NCBI GenBank assembly: GCA_018816095.1
Contig: JAHIWP010000037.1
Location: forward strand, 1 to 64,000
Length of the DNA: 64,000 bases
Direction: 5' to 3'
DNA from: Gammaproteobacteria bacterium
Lineage (GTDB): Bacteria > Pseudomonadota > Gammaproteobacteria > Pseudomonadales > Pseudomonadaceae
The position numbers and the translations under genes were made by a program. Below, piece by piece: positions 40,487 through 49,468 of the stretch (positions are counted from its first letter, which is position 1; each line of letters begins with the position of its first letter). The notes under the pieces are model-generated. The model searched no databases. It was not told the origin of the DNA and worked only from the letters and a program-made list of their open reading frames with translations.

Positions 40487-41311
40487 TCAGAGGTTCATCA
40501 CATCGAGAAAGCGCGGCGTCGCACTGTCGTCGATTTTCAGGCTCTTGAAATCGAACAGGTTACGGTCGGCCAACTGCGAGGGCACCACGTTCTGCAGCGC
40601 ACGGAACATGATCTCGGTGCGCCCCGGCGACTTACGCTCCCAGTCCTGCAGCATTTCTTTAACCACCTGACGCTGCAGGTTTTCCTGGGAGCCACAGAGG
40701 TTGCACGGGATGATCGGGAATTCCTTGAGCTGGCTGTAAGCCTCGATATCCGCCTCATTGCAGTAAGCCAGCGGACGAATCACCACGTTACGGCCATCAT
40801 CGGCGCGCAACTTGGGCGGCATGGCCTTGAGGGTGCCGCCGTAGAACATATTGAGAAAGAAGGTTTCCAGGATGTCGTCGCGGTGATGCCCCAGGGCCAT
40901 CTTGGTCGCGCCGATCTCATCCGCAAAGGTATACAGCGTGCCGCGGCGCAGACGCGAACACAGCGAGCAGGTGGTCTTACCTTCCGGGATCTTCTCCTTG
41001 ACCACCGAATAGGTGTCCTTCTCGACGATGTGATACGGCACACCGATGGACTCCAAATAGGCCGGCAATACATGTTCGGGAAAGCCTGGCTGCTTCTGGT
41101 CCATGTTCACCGCGACGATCTCGAACTTGATCGGGGCGACTTTCTGCAGGTGCAACAGCACGTCGAGCATGGTGTAGCTGTCTTTGCCGCCGGACAGGCA
41201 GACCATGACCTTGTCGCCATCTTCGATCATGTTGAAGTCGGCGACGGCTTCGCCCGCCTGGCGACGCAAGCGTTTTTGCAGTTTGTTCTGATTGACCGAG
41301 AGGGTGCCCAT
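40487..41311 (-). CDS. ttcA: tRNA 2-thiocytidine(32) synthetase TtcA
   Basis: Cytosolic 274-residue PP-loop ATPase that thiolates C32 of certain tRNAs with an Fe-S cluster. The PP-loop [12 protein letters not shown] lies near residue 35-46. The cluster cysteines are in [12 protein letters not shown] and [27 protein letters not shown] is conserved. It is divergent from the DnaJ-related gene and leads a probable leftward operon with the Tag-like and sirtuin genes. Confidence 0.97.
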   Translation of the reverse strand: MGTLSVNQNKLQKRLRRQAGEAVADFNMIEDGDKVMVCLSGGKDSYTMLDVLLHLQKVAPIKFEIVAVNMDQKQPGFPEHVLPAYLESIGVPYHIVEKDTYSVVKEKIPEGKTTCSLCSRLRRGTLYTFADEIGATKMALGHHRDDILETFFLNMFYGGTLKAMPPKLRADDGRNVVIRPLAYCNEADIEAYSQLKEFPIIPCNLCGSQENLQRQVVKEMLQDWERKSPGRTEIMFRALQNVVPSQLADRNLFDFKSLKIDDSATPRFLDVMNL

Positions 41312-41408
41312 GGTGCGCTGAAATCCGGAAGCCGTTGAGAATGCGGCATTTTACGCAGAAAGCGTGCCGCACCCTACCCCACAGTTGTTGAAATGCTAGG
41401 CTCGACCG

Positions 41409-42011
41409 ATGAACGATGACTTCAACCCGAACCTCGACCTATCCGAACATGTGCTCCAGTTGCTCGACGCAGCGCCAGCAGGCCTTGGCGAATACCAATT
41501 GATCCAGCAGCTAAAAGCTCGCCACTGCACGCATATTCCAAACCTGCCACTGACCGACCACCTGGTGCTGTTTCGTACCCATTTTCTGCTGTTCAACGCG
41601 CTCTATCGCCTGCGTGAACGGCTATGGGCGTCGCAACGCGGCCACCTGCAGATCAGCGCGCTAAACATCCAGGTGCTGCCCTATCAACCGGGCAGTGCGC
41701 AGCTGAGCGAGCATGACCCACTGCGCGATTACTACCTCGACATGAGCCAACTCCGCGATACCGACGAGCAGGATGTGGCCAAGCTGCTGCGCAGCTTCTG
41801 GTCACGCATGCAGGGTGGCGAGGAGCAACAGGCCGCCCTGGAACTCTTTGAACTTAGCGACAACCCGCAAACACTTACGTCTGCCCGCATCAAACAGCGC
41901 TACCGGCAACTGGTCAGCCTGCACCACCCGGATCGCGGCGGCAGTACAGAGCGCTTGCAGTCAATCAATAAAGCCATGGAAATCCTCGAACGTTATTACG
42001 GCCGCGGCTGA
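41409..42011 (+). CDS. DnaJ-related protein with C-terminal J domain
   Basis: A 200-residue cytosolic protein. The N-terminal two thirds match the DnaJ-related N-terminal family (LLDAAPAGLGEYQLIQQL, HFLLFNALYRLRERLW). The C-terminal 55 residues are a J domain with the HPD motif in LVSLHHPDRGG and the final helix SINKAMEILERYY. It should stimulate a DnaK-type chaperone. The client is unknown. The gene stands alone. Confidence 0.88.
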   Translation: MNDDFNPNLDLSEHVLQLLDAAPAGLGEYQLIQQLKARHCTHIPNLPLTDHLVLFRTHFLLFNALYRLRERLWASQRGHLQISALNIQVLPYQPGSAQLSEHDPLRDYYLDMSQLRDTDEQDVAKLLRSFWSRMQGGEEQQAALELFELSDNPQTLTSARIKQRYRQLVSLHHPDRGGSTERLQSINKAMEILERYYGRG

Positions 42012-42168
42012 GAGTCCGATTTGCTCTAACGCCCCGCCTTTCCAGCCGTAATGGCTGCCTATACTGCGACATACGGTCGCATAGGTTCGGCATCGCACCT
42101 GATGAAGCTGTCCATGCCAATCAGGCGCTGCGCTGGGGGGCGACCGCTATAAAAACAGGAGGTCTGGC

Positions 42169-42768
42169 ATGATCCATCACGTTTGGGGACTATTCACTCA
42201 CCCTGACCAGGAATGGCAGGAAATCCGTGGCGAAGAAGAAACCATCAGCCACATGTATCTCACCCACGTACTGATTCTCGCGGCAGTTCCTGCGATCTCG
42301 GCCTACATCGGCACAACCCAGGTAGGCTGGGCCATTGGTGATCGAGCGCCGGTGATGCTGACAGAAGCCAGCGCACTGCAAATGACCTTCATGACCTACT
42401 TGGCAATGCTGGCCGGTGTTGCAGTTATGGGCGCATTCATCCATTGGATGGCGCGCACCTACGATGCCAGCCCGAACCTAACGCAATGCGTGGTATTTGC
42501 TGCCTATACCGCCACTCCGCTGTTTATCGGTGGGCTCGCAGCACTCTACCCGCACCTCTGGCTGGCCATGGTGGTGGGCACGGCAGCCATCTGCTACACG
42601 GTGTACCTGCTGTATGTCGGTATCCCGCGGTTTATGGGCATCCCCGAGGATGAAGGTTTTATGTTCTCCAGCTCGGTACTTGCTGTGGGTTTGGTGGTGC
42701 TGGTGGCGATGATTGCCAGCTCGGTGATTCTCTGGGGCTTTGGGGTTGGCCCGGTCTACACCAGCTAA
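42169..42768 (+). CDS. Yip1-domain inner-membrane protein
   Basis: A 199-residue membrane protein with five helices of the YIP1 family. The N-terminus (GLFTHPDQEWQEIRGEEETI) and the following segment LTHVLILAAVPAISAYIG are typical of its proteobacterial members. It has no assigned function. A strong ribosome site (AGGAGGT) precedes the ATG. An intrinsic terminator lies 22 bp after the stop. Confidence 0.88.
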   Translation: MIHHVWGLFTHPDQEWQEIRGEEETISHMYLTHVLILAAVPAISAYIGTTQVGWAIGDRAPVMLTEASALQMTFMTYLAMLAGVAVMGAFIHWMARTYDASPNLTQCVVFAAYTATPLFIGGLAALYPHLWLAMVVGTAAICYTVYLLYVGIPRFMGIPEDEGFMFSSSVLAVGLVVLVAMIASSVILWGFGVGPVYTS

Positions 42769-42789
42769 CGCTTACTTGATGACACGTAA

Positions 42790-42819
42790 CGAAACCACCT
42801 GCGGGTGGTTTCGTCGTTT
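42790..42819 (+). terminator. Rho-independent terminator after the Yip1 gene
   Basis: CGAAACCACC (42790-42799) pairs with GGTGGTTTCG (42804-42813) around TGCG and is followed by TCGTTT. Confidence 0.8.
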
Positions 42820-42881
42820 CAGGGCTGCGCACATCAAAGGCCTTGGGCATAATCGCCAGCCCGACCTCGATCATCATCTTT

Positions 42882-43376
42882 ATGCCTGAGCAACTCCTAA
42901 GCCGCGTAGAGCAGTGCTACCAGCAAGCTGAAGCGTTCTTCAAGCAACCCTTTGTCCGCGCCGAGGTGAGTTTCAAGCTGCGTGGGCAAAAAGCCGGCGT
43001 GGCGCACCTGACGGAAAACAAACTGCGCTTCAACCCGCAGCTGTACCGAGAGAATCGCGAAGACTTTCTCCGGCAGACCGTACCCCATGAAGTCGCGCAC
43101 CTGATTGCCCATCAGCTGTTTGGCCTGAAAATCCAGCCCCACGGCGAGGAGTGGCAGCTGATCATGCGCGGTGTGTATGAGCTAGCGCCTAACCGTTGCC
43201 ATACCTACGCCGTGCAACGGCGTGCGGTGAGTCGCTACATCTACCGCTGCAGCTGCCCGCAAGGGGAATTCCCGTTTTCGGCCCAGCGCCACACACTGGT
43301 CAGTAAAGGCCGTCGCTATTTCTGCCGACGCTGCAAGGTGACCTTGAGTTTTACCGGTGAACAGCGCATCGAATAG
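42882..43376 (+). CDS. SprT family zinc metalloprotease-like protein
   Basis: Cytosolic 164-residue SprT family protein. The zinc site HEVAHLIAHQLFG (HExxH) is followed by a further histidine in HGEEWQLIM, and a C-terminal zinc ribbon has YRCSCPQG and YFCRRCK. Relatives include the DNA-protein cross-link protease SPRTN, but the bacterial role is unclear. I chose ATG at 42882 (MPEQLLSRVEQCYQQ). The frame is open from a TTG at 42843. Confidence 0.9.
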   Translation: MPEQLLSRVEQCYQQAEAFFKQPFVRAEVSFKLRGQKAGVAHLTENKLRFNPQLYRENREDFLRQTVPHEVAHLIAHQLFGLKIQPHGEEWQLIMRGVYELAPNRCHTYAVQRRAVSRYIYRCSCPQGEFPFSAQRHTLVSKGRRYFCRRCKVTLSFTGEQRIE

Positions 43377-43388
43377 CCCACTAAAGGC

Positions 43389-44006
43389 TCACAGCACGTA
43401 ACGCAACACCGCCACGAAGTGCATCAAGCTGCCGCCCATAACGAACAGGTGCCAGATGCCATGCCAATGACGGAAGCGGCTGTCATAAACGAAGAAGATG
43501 ATGCCCACGGTGTAAAGCACCCCGCCTCCGGCTAGCCAGACAAATCCGGCCATGCCCAGCTTAGCGATCAACGGTTTGACCGCCACCAGCACAATCCAGC
43601 CCATTACGGCGTAGATCACAATCGACAGCACGCGCGCCTCGGAGCGCGGTTTGATCTCCTGCACCATGCCAATAACGACCAGCGTCCAGACAACGCCAAA
43701 CAGCGTCCAGCCCCACACCCCTTCCAGGGTTACCAGGCAAAATGGCGTATAGCTGCCGGCAATCAACAAGTAGATCGACAGGTGGTCAAGCTTACGCATC
43801 ACCACCTTCGCCCGCCCCTGCACGCTGTGGTAAAGCGTGGAGATGCTGTATAGCAGTACCAGCGTCAGGCCATAGATCGCCACACTGACGATCTTGCGTA
43901 CGTCACCGTCCAGGCTTGCCAGCACCAGCATCCACACGGCGCCCACGCTGGCCAGTAGCGTTCCGACCAGATGGGTCCAGGCGTTGAAGCGTTCACCGTG
44001 ATACAT
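43389..44006 (-). CDS. hemolysin III / YqfA family membrane protein
   Basis: Inner-membrane protein of 205 residues with seven helices, of the HlyIII/PAQR-like family. The conserved features are NAWTHLVGTLLA, STLYHSVQG..VMRKLDHLSIYLLIAGSYTPF (split here by differing residues), and HWHGIWHLFVMGGSLMHF, with the histidines that bind zinc in PAQR proteins. Despite the name, hemolytic activity is not generally shown. ATG at 44006 is preceded by GGGAG. Confidence 0.92.
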   Translation of the reverse strand: MYHGERFNAWTHLVGTLLASVGAVWMLVLASLDGDVRKIVSVAIYGLTLVLLYSISTLYHSVQGRAKVVMRKLDHLSIYLLIAGSYTPFCLVTLEGVWGWTLFGVVWTLVVIGMVQEIKPRSEARVLSIVIYAVMGWIVLVAVKPLIAKLGMAGFVWLAGGGVLYTVGIIFFVYDSRFRHWHGIWHLFVMGGSLMHFVAVLRYVL

Positions 44007-44127
44007 GCTGTCTCCCTGCATGGCCTATTGGCACGAACCACGCTTATGCCGGAAAACGCATCATTTGACGAGCCGCCAGTGCATCAGGCGCTATGCATAA
44101 AGCGCTCGACTGCTCCTTCAACGGGAC

Positions 44128-45309
44128 TCAGGCCACCACTTTTACCGCCTTGAGCTGGGCAATCTGCTCGGCGCTGTAACCCAGTTCAGCCAGCACTTCC
44201 TCTGTGTTCGCCCCCAACGCCGCACCGATATGCCGGGGTGCAGGCAAGCCGCTGGAGAACTTGATCGGGCAGGCGATCTGCGCCTGTGGTGCATTGCCCA
44301 CACGCGGCACCTCGGTAACCAGATTGCGCGCTCTGATCTGCGGATGCTCAACGGCCTCACTGAGGGTGAGCATCGGTTCCACGCAGGCATCCAGGCCGGC
44401 GAATACCTGATTCCACTCGGCGAAATCGCGTTTCTCGAACTCGATTTCGATCTCGCGTTTAAGCGCTTGCTGATCCTCGGGCTTTAGTGAAAGACCACGC
44501 GCAGCCAACTCAGGGCGACCAATCGCGGCGCAGAATTGCTGCATGAACTGCGGTTCCAGGCTACCGACCGAGAACCAACGGCCATCACGGGTGCGGTAGT
44601 AGTCGTAGAAACTGCCGCCATTGAGTGCCTGGTTTTCCATCGCCGGCTCCACCCCGGCCGCCAGATAACCCGCCCCGGCCATACCGTGCAGGCTGAAGGC
44701 ACAGTCGGTCATGCTGATGTCCACCTGCTGACCCAGGCCCGTGGCCTGGCGCTGAATAACCGCCGCCAGTAGGCCGATCACCCCGTGCAGCGAGCCGCCG
44801 GCAATATCCGCTGCCTGAATACCCAGCGGCAGCGGCCCAGTGTCGCTGCGCCCGGTGTAGCTGGCGATGCCGGCCAGGGCCAAATAATTGATGTCATGCC
44901 CGGCGCGATCCTTATACGGCCCGGTCTGGCCATAGCCGGTGATCGACACGTAAATCAGCTTCGGGTTGATCGCTTTCAGCGCCTCGTAGCCGACGCCGAG
45001 TTTGTCCATCACCCCTGGGCGGAACTGCTCCAGCACGATGTCGTACTCGGCCACCAGTTGCTTGACCATTTCCACCGCCTCGGGCTTTTTCAGGTCAAGG
45101 GCGATGCAGCGCTTGTTGCGGTTGAGGTAGGCATGGCTGGCCGACACGCCGCCGTCATGCGGCGGCAGCACGCGCACCAGGTCCATGCGCGAAGGCGACT
45201 CAACTCGCAGCACCTCGGCGCCCATATCGGCTAGTAATAGAGAGGCAAACGGCCCCGGCAACAGGGTGGAAAAATCCAGCACTTTCAGGGACGACAGCGG
45301 GCCTTGCAT
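44128..45309 (-). CDS. alpha-methylacyl-CoA racemase-like class III CoA-transferase family protein
   Basis: Cytosolic 393-residue CaiB/BaiF family protein. Two residues favour a racemase: H138 in RAGHDINYLALAG and D168 in QAADIAGGSLHGV. Their 30-residue spacing equals that of the catalytic His/Asp pair in M. tuberculosis MCR. It would epimerise 2-methyl branched acyl-CoA esters so that a dehydrogenase can act. It is last of a leftward set with an acyl-CoA ligase and dehydrogenase, so degradation of methyl-branched acids, perhaps isoprenoid or sterol side chains, is a reasonable inference. CoA transfer is the alternative. Confidence 0.82.
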   Translation of the reverse strand: MQGPLSSLKVLDFSTLLPGPFASLLLADMGAEVLRVESPSRMDLVRVLPPHDGGVSASHAYLNRNKRCIALDLKKPEAVEMVKQLVAEYDIVLEQFRPGVMDKLGVGYEALKAINPKLIYVSITGYGQTGPYKDRAGHDINYLALAGIASYTGRSDTGPLPLGIQAADIAGGSLHGVIGLLAAVIQRQATGLGQQVDISMTDCAFSLHGMAGAGYLAAGVEPAMENQALNGGSFYDYYRTRDGRWFSVGSLEPQFMQQFCAAIGRPELAARGLSLKPEDQQALKREIEIEFEKRDFAEWNQVFAGLDACVEPMLTLSEAVEHPQIRARNLVTEVPRVGNAPQAQIACPIKFSSGLPAPRHIGAALGANTEEVLAELGYSAEQIAQLKAVKVVA

Positions 45310-45391
45310 AACAGCTCCTTTGGATAATCGTTTATGCCGATGGGTAGCGCTGCGCTCAACCTGCGCGGCCAGCCCAACCTAAGCAGTGCAG

Positions 45392-47029
45392 CTATTGCCA
45401 ATGCAGCGGTTGCTTGGCATCCAGCTCGCTTAGTTGGTCGGCAAAGCGTGCTTCCAGTACGTTACGGCGGATTTTCATGGTCGGGGTCATGCAGCCGTTG
45501 TCCACGGTCCAGGCCTCGCGCACCAGCACAAAATGGCTAAGCCGTTCGTGGGCCTCAAGCTGAGCATTAAGCTGCTGCAAAGTCTGCGCAAGGTCGGCCG
45601 CCACTTGCTCGCGTGCCTGCTCACGAGCCGCCGGTGACAGCTCGATCAGCGCCAATGGCTGATCCAAATTGCTGCCCATCAGGCACACCTGCTCGACCCA
45701 GAGGTTCTTGGCGATCTCCCCTTCAATCGGCGCCGGGGCGATGTACTTGCCCTTGCTGGTCTTGAAGATATCCTTCACCCGCCCGGTAATTTTCAGGTAA
45801 CCGGCCGCATCAATCTCGCCCTTGTCACCCGTGTGCAGCCAGCCATCGGTAATGGTTTCAGCGGTTTTCGCCGGTTCCTGGTAGTAACCCAGCATCAGGC
45901 ACGGGCAACGCAGCAGGATTTCGCCATTCTCGGCCAGGCGCATCTCATTACCCGGCATCGGCCGCCCCACCGTGCCAAAACGCACCTGCCCCGGCCGGTT
46001 GAAGCAGCCATAGGCGAAGTGCTCGGTCATGCCATAGCCCTCGCAGATGGTCATACCGATACGCTGGTACCAATCCAGCAAGGCCGGCGGAATCGCTGCC
46101 GCGCCACTGACCAGAATCCGTGCGCGATCCAGCCCTAATCCCTTGCGAATTTTGCGCGCGACCAAGCCGCCAATCAGCGGAATACCCAGCAAACGTGCCA
46201 GTTTGGGCTGCGGCAGTTTCTCCAGCACGCCCTGCTGAAAGCGCGTCCACAGGCGCGGCACGGAGAAAAACACGGTCGGCCGCACGTGGCGCAAGTCGCT
46301 GGCAAAGGAGTCCAGTGACTCGACAAAGGCCACCCGCCCACCGCTGTACAAGGCGTTCATCTCCACCAGAAAACGCTCGGCGGCATGCGATAGCGGCAGG
46401 TATGAGAAGAACTGATCCTGCTCGGTGATTTGCAACTCCTGCACCGAGTGGCTACTGGCATAGGCGAACGCTTTGGCCGAGAGCATCACCCCCTTGGGCT
46501 GCCCCGTGGTGCCGGAGGTATAGAGGATGCTGAGCAAGGCATCGGGTGCCTGCTGATGCGTTTCAGCCAACGGCTGGTGCGCCGCCAGCAAGGCATGCCA
46601 GCCGTGACTGGCCTCGATAGTCGGATACGGCATGGCAATCCGCATCACTTCAGCGGGAATGCCGGGGGCCAACTTGGCCGGTTCATCCAGCTTGCCGAGG
46701 AAGATCGCCTTGCACTGCGAATGTCGCAGCACATACTCGATGCTCTCGGCTGACTGCAGGGGGTACAACGGCACGCTGATTAGCCCCGCCATCATGATCG
46801 CCAGATCGGCAATCACCCATTCGGCGCAGTTCTTCGCCAGCAGCGCCACTCGGTCACCCGGCGCACAACCCAGTGCATGCAACGCCGTGGCTATACGCCG
46901 CGCCTGCTCATCCACCTGCGCCCAGGTGAAATCATGCCATTGCCCAGCTACCGGCTGGCTGAGCCAGACCGCATCGGGGCGTTTCTCAACCCAGAGCGCC
47001 AGGCGCTCCAGAGGCAGTTGTTCGTCCAT
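45392..47029 (-). CDS. AMP-forming long-chain acyl-CoA synthetase family protein
   Basis: A 545-residue adenylate-forming enzyme that would activate a carboxylic acid to its CoA thioester. Motifs are ILYTSGTTGQPKGVML (P-loop), EGYGMTEHF, DGWLHTGDKG and the FKTSKGKYIAPAPIE region with the C-terminal lysine. It resembles the FadD15/long-chain branch. AGAGG precedes the ATG. It lies between the dehydrogenase (57 bp) and the racemase-like gene (82 bp), all leftward. The substrate is not defined. Confidence 0.9.
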   Translation of the reverse strand: MDEQLPLERLALWVEKRPDAVWLSQPVAGQWHDFTWAQVDEQARRIATALHALGCAPGDRVALLAKNCAEWVIADLAIMMAGLISVPLYPLQSAESIEYVLRHSQCKAIFLGKLDEPAKLAPGIPAEVMRIAMPYPTIEASHGWHALLAAHQPLAETHQQAPDALLSILYTSGTTGQPKGVMLSAKAFAYASSHSVQELQITEQDQFFSYLPLSHAAERFLVEMNALYSGGRVAFVESLDSFASDLRHVRPTVFFSVPRLWTRFQQGVLEKLPQPKLARLLGIPLIGGLVARKIRKGLGLDRARILVSGAAAIPPALLDWYQRIGMTICEGYGMTEHFAYGCFNRPGQVRFGTVGRPMPGNEMRLAENGEILLRCPCLMLGYYQEPAKTAETITDGWLHTGDKGEIDAAGYLKITGRVKDIFKTSKGKYIAPAPIEGEIAKNLWVEQVCLMGSNLDQPLALIELSPAAREQAREQVAADLAQTLQQLNAQLEAHERLSHFVLVREAWTVDNGCMTPTMKIRRNVLEARFADQLSELDAKQPLHWQ

Positions 47030-47086
47030 GTGCAGACCTCTTATTGTTAGTGTCTGTCGCGCCTCGATTTAGCCATTAACCCTCTA

Positions 47087-48226
47087 TCAAAGCTTCATCC
47101 CGCGGCTGATGATCTCTTTCATGATTTCCGAGGTGCCAGCGAAGATGCGCTGAATGCGTGCATTCGCGTACATCTTGCAAATTGGGTACTCCCACATATA
47201 CCCCCAGCCGCCGTGCAGTTGTACCCCCTCATCGACTACCTTGCCCAGTAGCTCAGTGGTGAACAGCTTGGCCTCGGCAGCGACTTCTGGGGTGAGCTTT
47301 TTCTCGTTGTGATCGATCACGCAGCGGTCAACAAACACCTGCGCCACGTCGATTTTCGTACGCATTTCAGCGAGCTTGAAGCGGGTGTTCTGGAAGTGCG
47401 AAATCGGCCGATCAAAAGCCTTACGCTCTTTCACGTAATCGATGGTCACTTGCAGCGCCGCCTCGGCACCGGCCACCGCGCCGCAGGCATTGGTCAGGCG
47501 CTCCTGAGCGAGCATGTTCATCAGATAAAAGAAGCCACCCTTGGCATCCCCCAGCAGGTTGGCTTTGGGCACCTTGACGTTGTTGAAGAACAGCTCGGCG
47601 GTGTCCTGGCTCTTCATGCCGAGTTTTTCCAGCTTCTTGCCGCGCTCGAAACCCGCCATGCCGCGCTCGACCAAGAACAAGCCCATGGCATGTTTGTTCG
47701 CCGGGTCGGTCTTGGCTGCGACTATCACCACATCGGCCAGGAGGCCGTTGGAGATAAACACCTTGGAGCCGTTGAGCAGGTAGTGATCGTCCTGCTCCAC
47801 CGCACTGGTGCGCATGCCGGCCAGGTCGGAGCCGGCGCTCGGCTCGGTCATCGCCACCGCCAGAATCAGCTCGCCGCTGATAATCCCCGGCATAAAGCGC
47901 GCCTTCTGCTCAGCGTTACCGTACTCAGCGATATAGGGGCCGCACAGCGCCGAGTGCAGCGGCAGCATAAAACCGGCTTCGTTAACCTTGGCCAACTCCT
48001 CGCACATAATCTGCTCGTAGCGAAAATCCTTGAGGCCCGCACCGCCGTATTCCTCATCCGCCCAAGGCAGCAAAAAGCCCATGTCACCGGCCTTCTTCCA
48101 TACCTCACGGCTGACCATGCCGTCGGCCTCCCATTGGTCCTGATGGGGCAGCACTTCCTTCTTCAGAAAAGCGGCAAAGGCGTCGCGAAACATGCTGTGT
48201 TCGGTATCGAAAATGTTGCGCTGCAT
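47087..48226 (-). CDS. acyl-CoA dehydrogenase
   Basis: FAD-dependent dehydrogenase of 379 residues catalysing alpha-beta desaturation of an acyl-CoA. AMTEPSAGSDLAGM is the flavin/substrate signature, and RIFAGTSEIMKEII the C-terminal one. The usual medium-chain catalytic Glu of the EGT motif is replaced by Ala here. E242 in LAQERLT lines up with the base of isovaleryl- and long-chain-type enzymes, which fits branched or bulky substrates. It is the first gene of the leftward set and diverges from the AraC regulator. Confidence 0.92.
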   Translation of the reverse strand: MQRNIFDTEHSMFRDAFAAFLKKEVLPHQDQWEADGMVSREVWKKAGDMGFLLPWADEEYGGAGLKDFRYEQIMCEELAKVNEAGFMLPLHSALCGPYIAEYGNAEQKARFMPGIISGELILAVAMTEPSAGSDLAGMRTSAVEQDDHYLLNGSKVFISNGLLADVVIVAAKTDPANKHAMGLFLVERGMAGFERGKKLEKLGMKSQDTAELFFNNVKVPKANLLGDAKGGFFYLMNMLAQERLTNACGAVAGAEAALQVTIDYVKERKAFDRPISHFQNTRFKLAEMRTKIDVAQVFVDRCVIDHNEKKLTPEVAAEAKLFTTELLGKVVDEGVQLHGGWGYMWEYPICKMYANARIQRIFAGTSEIMKEIISRGMKL

Positions 48227-48287
48227 GGGGTGGCTCCTAGAGCTGAAGTCGTGCTGCAGGTTAGGCCTGCCCTGCCACCAGCCTCAA

Positions 48288-48324
48288 TGACCCATGCGCT
48301 CAGCCTGGGTTGACCCATTCGCTC
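48288..48324. promoter_or_regulatory. 14-bp direct repeat, candidate AraC-family operator
   Basis: TGACCCATGCGCTC (48288-48301) and TGACCCATTCGCTC (48311-48324) differ at one base and start 23 bp apart, close to two helical turns. They lie in the gap between the dehydrogenase and the divergent AraC gene. The layout suits an AraC-type activator of the acyl-CoA genes. Confidence 0.5.
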
Positions 48325-48382
48325 GGTGCTTGTTCTATGCCCGTCAAGCTGCTTACCATCGGCGCACTTTCAAGGAGCCGTC

Positions 48383-49381
48383 ATGCGCGAACACACCATC
48401 GCCAGCCACTTTGTCCGCGCGGCCTTACGCGGTGCCGAGGCCAAGGGCCAAGATTGCACGCCACTGCTGCGCCAGCTGGGGATTCAACCCGCTCTGCTGG
48501 ATGAGCCACGCGCCCGCATCGCCCCCGAGCAGTTCGCCCGTTTGGTGCAGTTGTTGTGGGAAAGCCTCGACGACGAATACCTCGGCTTTGGCCGTCTGCG
48601 CAGTAAGCGCGGCACGTTCGCCATGATGTGTTACGCCATCATCCATTGCCGCTCGCTGGAAAAAGCCCTGGGCCGGGGCGCGCTGTTCTACAGCCTGTTT
48701 CCCGAAGCGCCGATCATCAGCATTCAGCGTGAAGGTGATTGGGCACGACTGAGCGTAGACGGCTCAAGCCTGCTGGACCCCGACCACTTTCTGGTGGAAT
48801 GCCTGCTGGTGATCTGGCACCGCCTCGGCAGTTGGCTAATCGGCCAACGCATCCGTCTGGAAGAAACCACCTTCACCTACAGCCAGCCCGCCCACGCTGC
48901 CGAGTACGAATTGCTGTTTCCCTGCAACCGGCGTTTTTCCGCTGGGCGCACCAGCCTGCTGTTCCACGCCCGCTATCTGGCCATGCCGCTGCTGCAGGAC
49001 GAGCGCACCCTCAAGCAATTCCTCCAGCATTCCCCGGCCGATCTGCTGGCGCGCCCGGATGGCGGCGACAGCCTGATCAGCCAAATCCGCCGCCTGCTTG
49101 GTCGCGACTGCAGCAACTGGCCAGACCTCGACGCCGTGGCGCAACAGCTGCACATGAGCCCACAAACCCTGCGCCGGCATTTGCGCGAGGAAGGCTCGAG
49201 CTTTCAGGAGTTGAAAGATCATCTGCGCCGGGACTTGGCGATTTATCACTTGGGCCGCGCCGATTTGGCCATTCAGGACATTGCCGAGCAACTGGGGTTT
49301 TCGGAGCCGTCTGCGTTTCACCGTGCCTTTAAAAAATGGACGGGGCTGACGCCGGGCGCGTATCGGGCCCAGGAAGCTTAA
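48383..49381 (+). CDS. AraC-family transcriptional regulator
   Basis: A 332-residue DNA-binding protein with an N-terminal ligand domain of the Arabinose_bd/OruR type (RAALRGAEAKGQDCTPLLRQ, SKRGTFAMMCYAIIHC) and a C-terminal pair of helix-turn-helix motifs (AQQLHMSPQTLRRHLREEG and AEQLGFSEPSAFHRAFKKW). ATG at 48383 is supported by AAGGAG. The divergent position, next to the acyl-CoA set and a direct repeat, suggests it controls that set in response to an acid or acyl-CoA. Confidence 0.92.
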   Translation: MREHTIASHFVRAALRGAEAKGQDCTPLLRQLGIQPALLDEPRARIAPEQFARLVQLLWESLDDEYLGFGRLRSKRGTFAMMCYAIIHCRSLEKALGRGALFYSLFPEAPIISIQREGDWARLSVDGSSLLDPDHFLVECLLVIWHRLGSWLIGQRIRLEETTFTYSQPAHAAEYELLFPCNRRFSAGRTSLLFHARYLAMPLLQDERTLKQFLQHSPADLLARPDGGDSLISQIRRLLGRDCSNWPDLDAVAQQLHMSPQTLRRHLREEGSSFQELKDHLRRDLAIYHLGRADLAIQDIAEQLGFSEPSAFHRAFKKWTGLTPGAYRAQEA

Positions 49382-49468
49382 GCCGCTGAATACTCCCCAC
49401 CGCACTGATGGCGGGGAGACTTGGCCGCCTATGCTTTACTGAGCAGACATATACAGAGGGTGCTAATC

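Noticed and set aside
47309..48313. 334-codon open frame antisense to the acyl-CoA dehydrogenase
   Set aside because: Shadow of a clear dehydrogenase gene, low-complexity and histidine-rich.
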